A stretch of DNA of 39,599 bases from a virus, in the IMG/VR virus record IMGVR_UViG_3300050821_005250, positions 1 through 39,599 of that record; one strand, given 5' to 3'. Under the pieces are notes generated by a model that saw nothing but the letters and a program-made list of their open reading frames with translations, was not told the origin of the DNA and ran no database searches. A program made the translations under genes and the position numbers. Shown here piece by piece: positions 30,397-37,146 of this stretch. Position 1 is the first letter of the stretch. Each line of letters starts with the position of its first letter.

Positions 30397-31386
30397 ATGA
30401 GCCGAGTTTTCGATCAAACGCAAACAGGGGCAAACCAGGAAAGCATCATCGCTCCGCCTAGTCCTGTCTACAACAGCATGGCTGCGTTCACCTTGGCTGC
30501 TTGGGTCTTCATCCCCTTATCGGGAGGCTCCACAAACGGGGCCGTAATAATAAAAGACCCTGACAACCAGCAGGCTCCCGAGTTGATCTGCGTGAGTCTT
30601 GTTGGAAGTCCTACAGAGCTTGTTCTAGAGGGACAAGCAGATGACAACAACTTTGCGTTTAGCATCTCGAACGAGTTAGTACCGCTAAACGAATGGGTGC
30701 ACCTGGCTTGCACGTTCGACGTCAACTCTGCGGACAAATTTGTACATCTCTACATAAACGGGGTGGAGTGCACTTACAACCCTGAGTTTCACTTCTCTGG
30801 TGCGCTTCCTATACAAGACGATTCTGACGAAGGGTATTATTTCGGTGGCGCTGGCACCAGTGAGCAGATTCCTTTTGAGGGCAGCATCGCAGAGGTGGCA
30901 ATCTGGAACGCGCAACTTTCTTCCTCTGACATCGCAAACCTCGCCGCCAGCACCGGCGGCGCAGCCGGCATCCGCTCCGCTAATTTAGTCGGGTATTGGC
31001 ATCTTTGCGGACTCGCGAGCCCGGAACCAGACTCTTCGGGAAACGGTAACAGCGGAGTCCTCAGCTCTAATCCACCTTTGCCTGGAGTTGCGTCCCCCGG
31101 ATATTCCGGCTGCAGCGGGGGAAACACCTACGACCCGACGAAACCTTTCATCGGCTCCGTCCGCGTTCTCGGATCGGCGCCGGCGGGCGAGGCGAACGAT
31201 TTTATCGGGACGATGCGCGTTATCGGCTCGCCTCCGGCCGGCGAGGAGAATCCATATCTCGGGAGTGTCACGGTCGGGACTCCGAGCTCCGGCGATCCGA
31301 ATCCCGCGCTCGGCCAGGTTGTAATCGTGAGCTCGGTACCGACCGGCGCCGACGACGAGTATTTAGGACAAATCGAGGAGAGCTAG
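30397..31386 (+). CDS. LamG-domain tail protein, candidate receptor binder, with C-terminal repeats
   Basis: 329 residues from ATG at 30397. Residues 1-245 form a concanavalin/LamG domain (AFTLAAWVFIPLSGGSTNG, NEWVHLACTFDVNS, HLYINGVECTY, FEGSIAEVAIWNAQLSSSDI, LVGYWHLCGLASPEPDSSGN). From about residue 250, four short repeats follow: FIGSVRVLGSAPAGEAND, FIGTMRVIGSPPAGEENP, YLGSVTVGTPSSGDPNP and a final one. The LamG part is clearly less GC-rich with different codon use from both its own 3' end and its neighbours, pointing to a swapped-in domain. Carbohydrate binding is likely but inferred. Confidence 0.85.
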   Translation: MSRVFDQTQTGANQESIIAPPSPVYNSMAAFTLAAWVFIPLSGGSTNGAVIIKDPDNQQAPELICVSLVGSPTELVLEGQADDNNFAFSISNELVPLNEWVHLACTFDVNSADKFVHLYINGVECTYNPEFHFSGALPIQDDSDEGYYFGGAGTSEQIPFEGSIAEVAIWNAQLSSSDIANLAASTGGAAGIRSANLVGYWHLCGLASPEPDSSGNGNSGVLSSNPPLPGVASPGYSGCSGGNTYDPTKPFIGSVRVLGSAPAGEANDFIGTMRVIGSPPAGEENPYLGSVTVGTPSSGDPNPALGQVVIVSSVPTGADDEYLGQIEES

Positions 31387-31400
31387 TCTAAGGGGAAAAA

Positions 31401-32237
31401 ATGAGCAGCTCACCAAATCTCGCAATCCCGCTACTCGCCGAATCGCAGTCCTCGAAGTACGTCACGGTCAACAATGCGATCGATCTGCTCGATACCGCCA
31501 TGACCGGACTGCTCGTCGTGGCGATGGCCGACGCGAACGTCGTGCTCACCGCGGCGCAAGCACTCGAGAATATGTCTTTCAAGTGCACCGGCGCGGACAC
31601 CGCCGATCGGAACCTGGTCGTCCCGACAAATACGAAGCTCTACGTCGTCGAGAACGCGACGACCGGAGGACACAACATTGTCGTAAAAACTGCCGCGGGG
31701 ACCGGCGTAACGGTCGGGCCGGCGGCCGGCTTCGTCATTCTCTACTGCGATGGCACGAATGTTGACACGGTCAACCCGGCAATCGGCGCCGCGGCCACGA
31801 CCTTCGTCGCGCTCACCGACGCGCCGGCGTCCTATTCCGGCTCGGGCGGCTATGCCGTGCAAGTCAACTCCGGAGCGACCGCGCTGGTTTTTGCAGCCAA
31901 ACCTTTCGACGTCGCCGTGTTCGCGCCAGGAGTAGGAACGAACGCGCAAAAGCTCGCGCGGTTTGCCATGGCGCGCGCCGTCTCGTTTCCCTCCGGCGCC
32001 GCGGGATCGCAGGCGACGGCCTCGGCCAATGCCACGGCCTCGACGACCTTCACGCTCAAGAAAAACGGGACTTCCTTCGGGACTGTTGTTTTTGCTTTGG
32101 GCGGCGCGAGCGGCGCTTTCACGATCACGACGACGACGAGCTTCGCGGCCGGCGATCTGCTCGAGATCGATGGACCTGCGACGGCCGATGCGACTCTCGC
32201 CGACGTCGGGATCACGCTGTCCGGGACGAGAACCTAA
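31401..32237 (+). CDS. DUF2793-like tail protein
   Basis: 278 residues, with GGGG before the ATG. The opening SPNLAIPLLAESQSSKYVTV followed by NNAIDLLDTAM is the plan of DUF2793-type phage tail proteins. The middle (KLYVVENATTGGHNIVVKTA) and the C-terminal TFTLKKNGTSFGTVVFALGG followed by GAFTITTTTSFAAGDLLEID form fibre-like beta domains. It probably attaches to the tip complex. Confidence 0.75.
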   Translation: MSSSPNLAIPLLAESQSSKYVTVNNAIDLLDTAMTGLLVVAMADANVVLTAAQALENMSFKCTGADTADRNLVVPTNTKLYVVENATTGGHNIVVKTAAGTGVTVGPAAGFVILYCDGTNVDTVNPAIGAAATTFVALTDAPASYSGSGGYAVQVNSGATALVFAAKPFDVAVFAPGVGTNAQKLARFAMARAVSFPSGAAGSQATASANATASTTFTLKKNGTSFGTVVFALGGASGAFTITTTTSFAAGDLLEIDGPATADATLADVGITLSGTRT

Positions 32238-32903
32238 ATGAGCATCGCTCTCCAATCAGCTTTCTCGAGCGGCAGCGCATCCGGGATTATCACCGCGGTT
32301 TTCGGCAGCAACGTCACGGCCGGCGACAAGATCATCGCCATTGCCATGAACGATTCGCTAACGGGTACCTTCACGATCTCCGACACGCAAGGGAACGTTT
32401 ACACCGCTCTGCAGGGGCCGCTCGGCGGCACGCAGGAAAGCTCCCAAGCCTGGATCGCGACGGCCGGCTCGACCGGCGCTTGCTCGGTTTCGATCAATTC
32501 GAGCGGGACGTTTCCCGTCCTCATCATTGCCGAGTATCCCTCGAGCCTGGGAATCGGAGCGGTCGACCAGACGTCGCACAATGACGCCTCGAGCGGAACG
32601 GCACTCACCAGCGGGAGCGTGACGACGACGCAAGCGATCGAGTTGCTTATAAGCTACGGCGGGTCGGAGACGAATAACGGGACTTTCACTCTCGGATCCG
32701 GATGGAACATGGAGCTCGCGGTTACGGCGGGAAGCGGAGGGACTTGCCTCTTCCTCGCCGATCAACAGGTTTCCTCGATCGGCGCCTATCAGGGGAGCGC
32801 GACGATGTCGCCGAGTCAACACTGGTTCTGCAGCATCATCACGCTAAAGCTCTCGAGCGCTCCTCCGCCGAGTGCCAAGCCGGTCGTATGCATCATGCAA
32901 TAG
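32238..32903 (+). CDS. Beta-sandwich tail-associated protein
   Basis: 221 residues, starting directly after the previous stop. Low-charge, Ser/Thr/Gly-rich strands (GIITAVFGSNVTAGDKIIAI, FTISDTQGNVYTALQG, IELLISYGGSETNNGTFTLG) resemble extracellular jelly-roll domains often found beside phage fibres. No named family. The last residues overlap the next gene. Confidence 0.68.
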   Translation: MSIALQSAFSSGSASGIITAVFGSNVTAGDKIIAIAMNDSLTGTFTISDTQGNVYTALQGPLGGTQESSQAWIATAGSTGACSVSINSSGTFPVLIIAEYPSSLGIGAVDQTSHNDASSGTALTSGSVTTTQAIELLISYGGSETNNGTFTLGSGWNMELAVTAGSGGTCLFLADQQVSSIGAYQGSATMSPSQHWFCSIITLKLSSAPPPSAKPVVCIMQ

Positions 32904-33136
32904 CGGATCCGGCCGACCGCCTGGCGGCGATCGCCGTGCTCACGCTAAAGCGAACGATGGCGCAAGAGCAGCGCATGCCGGCGGCCGAAGATTTCGCCCG
33001 GGATTTCAGGAAGCACGTCGACCTCGAGATTTTGATCGCGAGACTCCGCGCAGTCCGGGTTCCACACGCGGAGCGCGACGCTTACGCGAAGGCCATTATC
33101 GCCGAGCTCGCGAAAGTGGGGAGGAATGAGCGATAA
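32888..33136 (+). CDS. Small helical protein, first of a tandem pair
   Basis: 82 residues from ATG at 32888, overlapping the previous gene by 16 bp. DRLAAIAVLTLKR, EDFARDFRKHVDLEILIARL and AYAKAIIAELAKVGRNER mirror segments of the next protein (ADFRDCLRTHIRREILMAEL, RVIIAALADLDRDEG), so the two are diverged paralogues. All-helical. Function unknown. Confidence 0.62.
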   Translation: MHHAIADPADRLAAIAVLTLKRTMAQEQRMPAAEDFARDFRKHVDLEILIARLRAVRVPHAERDAYAKAIIAELAKVGRNER

Positions 33137-33404
33137 AACGAATTTGCGCGCGACCGCCGAAGACACACCCGAAGGGCGCCTGGCGGCCGTGTGTCACGCG
33201 CTGTGCGAAAAATTTCGCATGATACCGGACTCTCACCCGCCCGATATTGCAGATTTTCGCGACTGCCTCCGCACCCACATCCGGCGCGAGATCCTCATGG
33301 CCGAGCTGGACGAAGCGCGCCGGCCGAGTCTTCTGCGCGGCGAGCGCATGCGGGTAATTATCGCCGCGCTCGCGGATCTCGACCGCGACGAAGGCCCGGG
33401 ATAG
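33126..33404 (+). CDS. Small helical protein, second of a tandem pair
   Basis: 92 residues, overlapping its paralogue by 11 bp. RLAAVCHALCEKFRMIP, ADFRDCLRTHIRREILMAEL and ERMRVIIAALADLDRDE align with the 32888-33136 protein. The stop is adjacent to the next ATG. Function unknown. Confidence 0.65.
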   Translation: MSDKTNLRATAEDTPEGRLAAVCHALCEKFRMIPDSHPPDIADFRDCLRTHIRREILMAELDEARRPSLLRGERMRVIIAALADLDRDEGPG

Positions 33405-33662
33405 ATGGACCGCACCGGCTTAATTCTCTGGCTGGTCCAGGTCGCTTTTTTCGCCGGCGTGCTGTGGATGATCGTGCAGCGGATCAAGAAAGATCTCTCC
33501 GGCCTTGGCTCGAAGGTCCGCGGAATTCAGGAAGGGAGCGAGCAGCGGTACTTGACGATCGTTCTAATCACCATGCTCGAAGGCATCGACGAGTCGAAGC
33601 AGGAAAAATATCGCAGGATCGCCGACTTGTATCTCGACGCTGCGAAAGGGCGGAAGTTATGA
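33405..33662 (+). CDS. Single-span membrane protein at the end of the late operon
   Basis: 85 residues. LILWLVQVAFFAGVLWMIVQ (6-25) is one strong membrane helix with the N-terminus probably outside; a basic and then acidic helical domain follows (RIKKDLSGLGSKVRGIQEG, LITMLEGIDESKQEKYRRIA). It overlaps the next, also membrane-anchored, gene by 4 bp. A holin or lysis accessory is possible from position and topology only. Confidence 0.62.
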   Translation: MDRTGLILWLVQVAFFAGVLWMIVQRIKKDLSGLGSKVRGIQEGSEQRYLTIVLITMLEGIDESKQEKYRRIADLYLDAAKGRKL

Positions 33663-34348
33663 CAGTTCCAACAGTAACGACAGCAACGACAGCAACGACA
33701 GTGGCGACACTGACAGCAAGGGCCAAGGTCGAAATTTTGTGCGCGATCCTGGCCATCGCGCTTTTCGGAGTCGGCGTTTACTCCTGGCTAGGGGAGCACG
33801 ACGCGAGGCTCAAGGCCGACCAGTCGGCGAAGGTCGCGCAGGTGACGATCGACAAGGATGCGAATCTGCGCAAGGCCGAGGCCGAGGCCGACGTCGAGCG
33901 CGACAAACAAACCGCGGCTACGGTCGCGAAGATCCAGACGGCCGCGGCCGCCCAGAAAACACCGGCACAGATCGTAAAATGGATTCCCCTGCAGCTTCAC
34001 GCGCCGGCACCGGTCCAGATGCGCATCCCGACGGCGACGCCGGCGGATCCCGTTCCGGACGCGATCGTCGACGTCCCGCAAGTGGATCTCGCTCCGATCC
34101 GCGACATTATCGCGAAATGCCAGGCGCAAGCGGCCGAGCTCGGGGGATGCACGAAAGACGCGGCCTCGCTCAAATTGCAAATGACGCAAGCCGGCGAGCA
34201 GCTCTCGAAAATGACGGCCGAGCGCGACGAGTACAAGAAAGCGGCCGGTCGGACGAAATGGCAGCGCGCAGAGCATGTCCTCGAGATCGTCGGAGGCGTC
34301 GCGGCCGGCGCCGGCGTAGGATATGCAGCGGGGAGGGCTCACAAATGA
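33659..34348 (+). CDS. Membrane-anchored coiled-coil protein, spanin-like
   Basis: 229 residues from ATG at 33659. A Thr/Val-rich start (coded by short CAACGACAG-type repeats), one membrane helix (VEILCAILAIALFGVGVYSW, about 23-42), a charged coiled coil (KDANLRKAEAEADVERDKQT), a Pro-rich stretch, a second helix (QMTQAGEQLSKMTAERDEYK) and a hydrophobic end (IVGGVAAGAGVGYAAG). An inner-membrane helix with a periplasmic coiled coil suits an i-spanin, but no o-spanin lipoprotein was found. ATGA overlap with the next gene. Confidence 0.55.
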   Translation: MTVPTVTTATTATTVATLTARAKVEILCAILAIALFGVGVYSWLGEHDARLKADQSAKVAQVTIDKDANLRKAEAEADVERDKQTAATVAKIQTAAAAQKTPAQIVKWIPLQLHAPAPVQMRIPTATPADPVPDAIVDVPQVDLAPIRDIIAKCQAQAAELGGCTKDAASLKLQMTQAGEQLSKMTAERDEYKKAAGRTKWQRAEHVLEIVGGVAAGAGVGYAAGRAHK

Positions 34349-34698
34349 ACGGTCGGCTATACAGCCATCCCGGCGCGATCCGCCGGGTCGAAGTCCGTTT
34401 TTTCTTTCCGGGAAACAAGCGGTCGAAATTGCACGTCGCGCAAGCGAGTCCTCGCTGCGCGTTTACGCCGGATCAGGTCGAGGAGATCCTAGAAAATTTT
34501 ATCGAGCAGATCGACAAGGAAATTCCTACCGAGGACTTCGAGCTTGTCTCGATCGGACCGGGCAAATATAATTGCGTGCACCGCGGAGCTCGCAAGGCCG
34601 CGGAGCCGGAGATCGAATCATTCAGCAAGCCGGAAACGAGCGCGGAGATCAAGCAACGGATCATGGAGCGGCTCGATCGCGAGGAGCGCAGCGCGTGA
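34345..34698 (+). CDS. Hypothetical late protein
   Basis: 117 residues, coupled to the previous gene (ATGA) and the next (GTGA). RRVEVRFFFPGNKRSKLHVA and CAFTPDQVEEILENFIEQID suggest a small alpha/beta fold with a helical C-terminus (AEIKQRIMERLDREERSA). No family recognised. Confidence 0.62.
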   Translation: MNGRLYSHPGAIRRVEVRFFFPGNKRSKLHVAQASPRCAFTPDQVEEILENFIEQIDKEIPTEDFELVSIGPGKYNCVHRGARKAAEPEIESFSKPETSAEIKQRIMERLDREERSA

Positions 34699-34928
34699 GC
34701 TTGTCCGCGGAAGAGCTCGCGAAGTTTGCCGCGTATCTTGAGCAGGACGCGGCGAGTGACGAGCTCCATATCGCCCGGCTGGAAAAACGTCCGGACGGCT
34801 ACCTGCTCGCGCAGAAATTAATGGGCGGAGTGATCGCGACTCGAATGGTCGCGGGGAAATTGCGATCGTCGATCGCCTTCTCGCCTGGCGGCAATGGCCG
34901 CACTCGAGATTCCGGAGCGGAAGCGTAG
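34695..34928 (+). CDS. Last late gene, hypothetical
   Basis: 77 residues from GTG at 34695 overlapping the previous stop (GTGA). Helical N-terminus (SAEELAKFAAYLEQDAASDE) and a more basic middle (GYLLAQKLMGGVIATRMVAG). Its 3' end, including the stop, lies within the stem-loop of the operon terminator. Function unknown. Confidence 0.58.
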   Translation: MSLSAEELAKFAAYLEQDAASDELHIARLEKRPDGYLLAQKLMGGVIATRMVAGKLRSSIAFSPGGNGRTRDSGAEA

Positions 34929-34981
34929 TCGCGTGATAGCTGGGGACGCGGCTACTCGCTGGCATCCGCTCCGGAATTTTT
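34909..34981 (+). terminator. Nested terminator of the late operon
   Basis: ATTCCGGAGCGGA (34909-34921) pairs perfectly over 13 bp with TCCGCTCCGGAAT (34965-34977), followed directly by T residues to 34981. Inside the loop GTAGTCGCGT and ACGCGGCTAC form a second stem with one G-U pair. The last gene's stop lies in the loop, so translation to the end could open the outer stem. Confidence 0.72.
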
Positions 34982-35001
34982 GCAGCGTCCCGCTGCAATT
35001 T
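34980..35001 (+). terminator. Second terminator hairpin
   Basis: TTGCAGC (34980-34986) pairs with GCTGCAA (34992-34998) over 7 bp with a 5-base loop, followed by TTT. It directly follows the nested terminator, giving a tandem end to the late transcript between convergent operons. Confidence 0.6.
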
Positions 35002-35225
35002 CCGTCGCCACCGGCTCACGAAAGCGCGTAAATATTACGCGACTTTGCGCGCGTCTCTTCCTGGAAAAGCCGATCGTGCGCGGTACTGGCGCGGTACCTG
35101 GACTTTACGGCCGTTTTCTGCGCTTCCTAGCGTGTTGATTCCAAGGCGGTAATTCGGGCGGAGAATTCTGCGCGGGACTCGGAGTCCTCTCGTCTTCGAT
35201 ACGCGCCGAGCAAGAAATGCACGGC
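35002..35225. other. Convergent intergenic region
   Basis: 224 bp between the late operon (plus) and the GIY-YIG gene (minus). CGCGTAA-ATA-TTACGCG (35025-35041) is a perfect 7-bp inverted repeat that may end the minus-strand transcript. A 71-codon minus-strand frame (35035-35250) has no ribosome site or family pattern and is not called. Confidence 0.5.
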
Positions 35226-35609
35226 TTACCAGAATCGGCCTCCGTTCCATCCGCGCGTGCGCTCGCCGTCATGTTCTGACCTCGGTTTCGAGCGCAGATC
35301 GAAGTTGGTCAGCTCCGGCTCGCGAAAGAGATCGATCCAGAAGGCCTCCCGATCCTGCCAGCGGTCGCCAGGCGCGACCTCTTCGAGAATTACGAGCTCC
35401 GGTCGCAGGCCTCGCGCGCGCAGCCCTGCGAGCCATGCATGCTTCGCCTCGATCACACCGTAGTCCGCTTTGAAACTGCGCCCGTCCCAGAGATGGTGCC
35501 AGAGCCGGGCCCGCGGATCCGTCGAGCATCCGATGTAGCGGATGATCGTCGTCTCCGGATCGGCCAGCGCGTAGACGATTTTCGGGCGGATCCGCTCGAG
35601 CAGATTCAT
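35226..35609 (-). CDS. GIY-YIG family nuclease
   Basis: 127 residues. IVYALADPETTIIRYIGCS (about 11-29) is the GIY-YIG strand pair (YAL ... RYIG), followed by DPRARLWHHL with the expected Arg. AKHAWLAGLRARGLRPELVI, LEEVAPGDRWQDREAFWIDL carries the later Glu, and TNFDL closes the fold. This type is a single-domain phage nuclease; it could act in DNA repair, mobility or defence. GGAGG lies upstream of ATG 35609. It is the last gene of the minus operon headed by the right integrase. Confidence 0.85.
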   Translation of the reverse strand: MNLLERIRPKIVYALADPETTIIRYIGCSTDPRARLWHHLWDGRSFKADYGVIEAKHAWLAGLRARGLRPELVILEEVAPGDRWQDREAFWIDLFREPELTNFDLRSKPRSEHDGERTRGWNGGRFW

Positions 35610-35612
35610 GGT

Positions 35613-36035
35613 CTAGCCTCCCTCTGGATCGTCCTCGTCCGGATCGTCGTCGACTCCGCGGCCGTTCTCTAAGATTTGCGTTTCGATTGCCGGCAGATCC
35701 CGCGGCACAATGTCGTAAAGCGAGAGCGGCCTCTCCCGCATGGCCGCGCTTGCTTTCCTCGCGATCTCTTCGGTCGTCGGCGTTATGCAGCAGATCGATC
35801 CGATTCCGTACAATTGCGAGTAGGCCGGGATCGCCGGCTTCGCTTGGGTCCGCCGTTTCTGTCCCGCAAAGTAGGGATCATCGACCAGCGACGCAGGCAC
35901 CTCCGCAACCTCCGGGACGTCGATCCGGAGCAGCGACGCGCCTCCGATTACTTGCTCGCTCACGCGGCCGGCAAGTCGCCTGTGTCCCATGAGCTCGACA
36001 ATTGCCCACGCTTCGAAGGTTTCCTTCGTTTCCAT
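35613..36035 (-). CDS. Conserved phage-associated hypothetical protein
   Basis: 140 residues with AGAGGA before the ATG. AWAIVELMGHRRLAGRVSEQ, LLRIDVPEV, then QLYGIGSICCITPTTEEIAR and an acidic tail (DDDPDEDDPEGG) form a pattern I recognise from many phage-linked proteins of unknown function. No catalytic motif is apparent. It lies 3 bp before the GIY-YIG gene. Confidence 0.72.
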   Translation of the reverse strand: METKETFEAWAIVELMGHRRLAGRVSEQVIGGASLLRIDVPEVAEVPASLVDDPYFAGQKRRTQAKPAIPAYSQLYGIGSICCITPTTEEIARKASAAMRERPLSLYDIVPRDLPAIETQILENGRGVDDDPDEDDPEGG

Positions 36036-36059
36036 TTTCGTCCTCTCTATCCGCCGTGC

Positions 36060-36287
36060 TCACGTCCATTCGGTCGGCTGCGCTCGCGGATCTGGATCGG
36101 CCTCCGCGATCGCGCACCGTACCGCGGCGTCCTTCGCCTCGAGCAATTTGCGGAGCGCAACCGTCCGTTCCGGGTTGCGCGGCATCGTCATCACAAACTG
36201 CGCGAGGTTCGAGAACGGCTCCGAAACTTCCCGCAGCTTCGGCGGGAGATGGGCGTACGTAAAAAACTGCATAATGTGCTCTATCAT
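36060..36287 (-). CDS. Conserved small helical protein (LPPKLREVS family)
   Basis: 75 residues from ATG at 36287, overlapping the upstream gene by 4 bp. FFTYAHLPPKLREVSEPFSN and LPRNPERT-type MPRNPERTVALRKLLEAKDA form a widespread conserved phage protein of unknown function, found in many bacterial genomes, often near a companion helical protein. The tail is Pro/Asp-rich. Confidence 0.78.
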   Translation of the reverse strand: MIEHIMQFFTYAHLPPKLREVSEPFSNLAQFVMTMPRNPERTVALRKLLEAKDAAVRCAIAEADPDPRAQPTEWT

Positions 36288-36448
36288 CTGTGGCCTCTTC
36301 GTCTCGGCCGATCGCCGAGCAGTCCGCTGCGGATCCTCTCCCATTCGCGGAGCTCCTCGCGGACGAGCAGCCGGCGGATCAGTGTCGCGAGTTGCTTCTC
36401 GATCCGCGCGACCGCGCGCTCGATCTTTTGGAATTCCGCTTTCGTCAC
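36284..36448 (-). CDS. 54-residue coiled-coil protein
   Basis: GTG at 36448 overlaps the previous stop (GTGA) with GAGG upstream. TKAEFQKIERAVARIEKQLA and TLIRRLLVREELREWERI form one long charged coiled coil; the tail is Arg-rich. It is coupled on both sides. Function unknown. Confidence 0.6.
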   Translation of the reverse strand: MTKAEFQKIERAVARIEKQLATLIRRLLVREELREWERIRSGLLGDRPRRRGHR

Positions 36449-36921
36449 AGCATCCTCTCGAGGTCTTGCTTCTCGGAGCATTGCAGCAAGTGGATCACGG
36501 CTCGCGATCCGGCCGGCGCGACCGCGCCACACTCCGGACATTGCATATCGTGTTCAAACTTCGGCGCCTGCTCCATCGCGTGCACACGGCGAAGAGCTTC
36601 GTCGTCGGCACGCGGTATCACCGCGCTACTTCCAACCCTCGGCGGCTCGGGGATTTTTCCATTCGATACGAATGGCTGATAGCCTCCAACACTTCGATGC
36701 CTCTCGTATTCGGCGATGCTGGCGTCGACCTGGCGATCGCTGCGCGCCGTGTCGACAATTTTCCCGGCGTCGCCGGCGCGCCGGCCTGGTCCGCGGTAGG
36801 GAGCGATCGGCGGATCGATGCTGCGCGGCCGGCGGCCGCCGGTACCGACGAGTAGAAAGAGCGCAGCCGTAACGGCGCATCCGGCCACAAAAAACACCGC
36901 GGGGAAATAAATGGGACTCAT
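36445..36921 (-). CDS. Membrane-anchored protein with C-terminal zinc ribbon
   Basis: 158 residues from ATG at 36921. IYFPAVFFVAGCAVTAALFL (4-23) is an N-terminal membrane helix. A long Pro/Arg-rich linker leads to a C-terminal CPECGAVAPAGSRAVIHLLQ followed by C, a CxxC plus H/C zinc site. It overlaps both neighbours by 4 bp. Function unknown. Confidence 0.62.
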   Translation of the reverse strand: MSPIYFPAVFFVAGCAVTAALFLLVGTGGRRPRSIDPPIAPYRGPGRRAGDAGKIVDTARSDRQVDASIAEYERHRSVGGYQPFVSNGKIPEPPRVGSSAVIPRADDEALRRVHAMEQAPKFEHDMQCPECGAVAPAGSRAVIHLLQCSEKQDLERML

Positions 36922-37145
36922 CTTCGTATTCTCCCGGCATGGTCGGGACAAAGATCCTTGTCCTCGCCGATCGGCTTCGCACACTCCCCGCAGCACGGCG
37001 CGTCGCACGTCTTCCCGTTACCAAGGTCGAAGTCGCACTCGATCGTTGCGACGCGGCCAGGACAAAACCTGCAGCTTCGTCGCCGGCGCCGTACACCGCA
37101 GATGATCCCGACGTCGCCGTTAGGCATCCGGATCCGTTCGCACAC
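36918..37145 (-). CDS. Cys-rich zinc-binding small protein
   Basis: 75 residues starting 1 bp after the right integrase stop. CRFCPG, CDFDLGNGKTCDAPCCGECA and CPDHAG provide ten Cys and one His, enough for two metal sites, with a pattern like small zinc-finger phage proteins. It is coupled to the next gene by ATGA. It is the first gene after the integrase, so it could be a partner in excision control, but this is a guess. Confidence 0.68.
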   Translation of the reverse strand: MCERIRMPNGDVGIICGVRRRRRSCRFCPGRVATIECDFDLGNGKTCDAPCCGECAKPIGEDKDLCPDHAGRIRR

Positions 37146-37146
37146 G

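Noticed and set aside
35035-35250. 71-codon minus-strand ORF after the GIY-YIG gene
   Set aside because: No ribosome site, no recognised family, overlaps the nuclease gene end and a terminator hairpin region.
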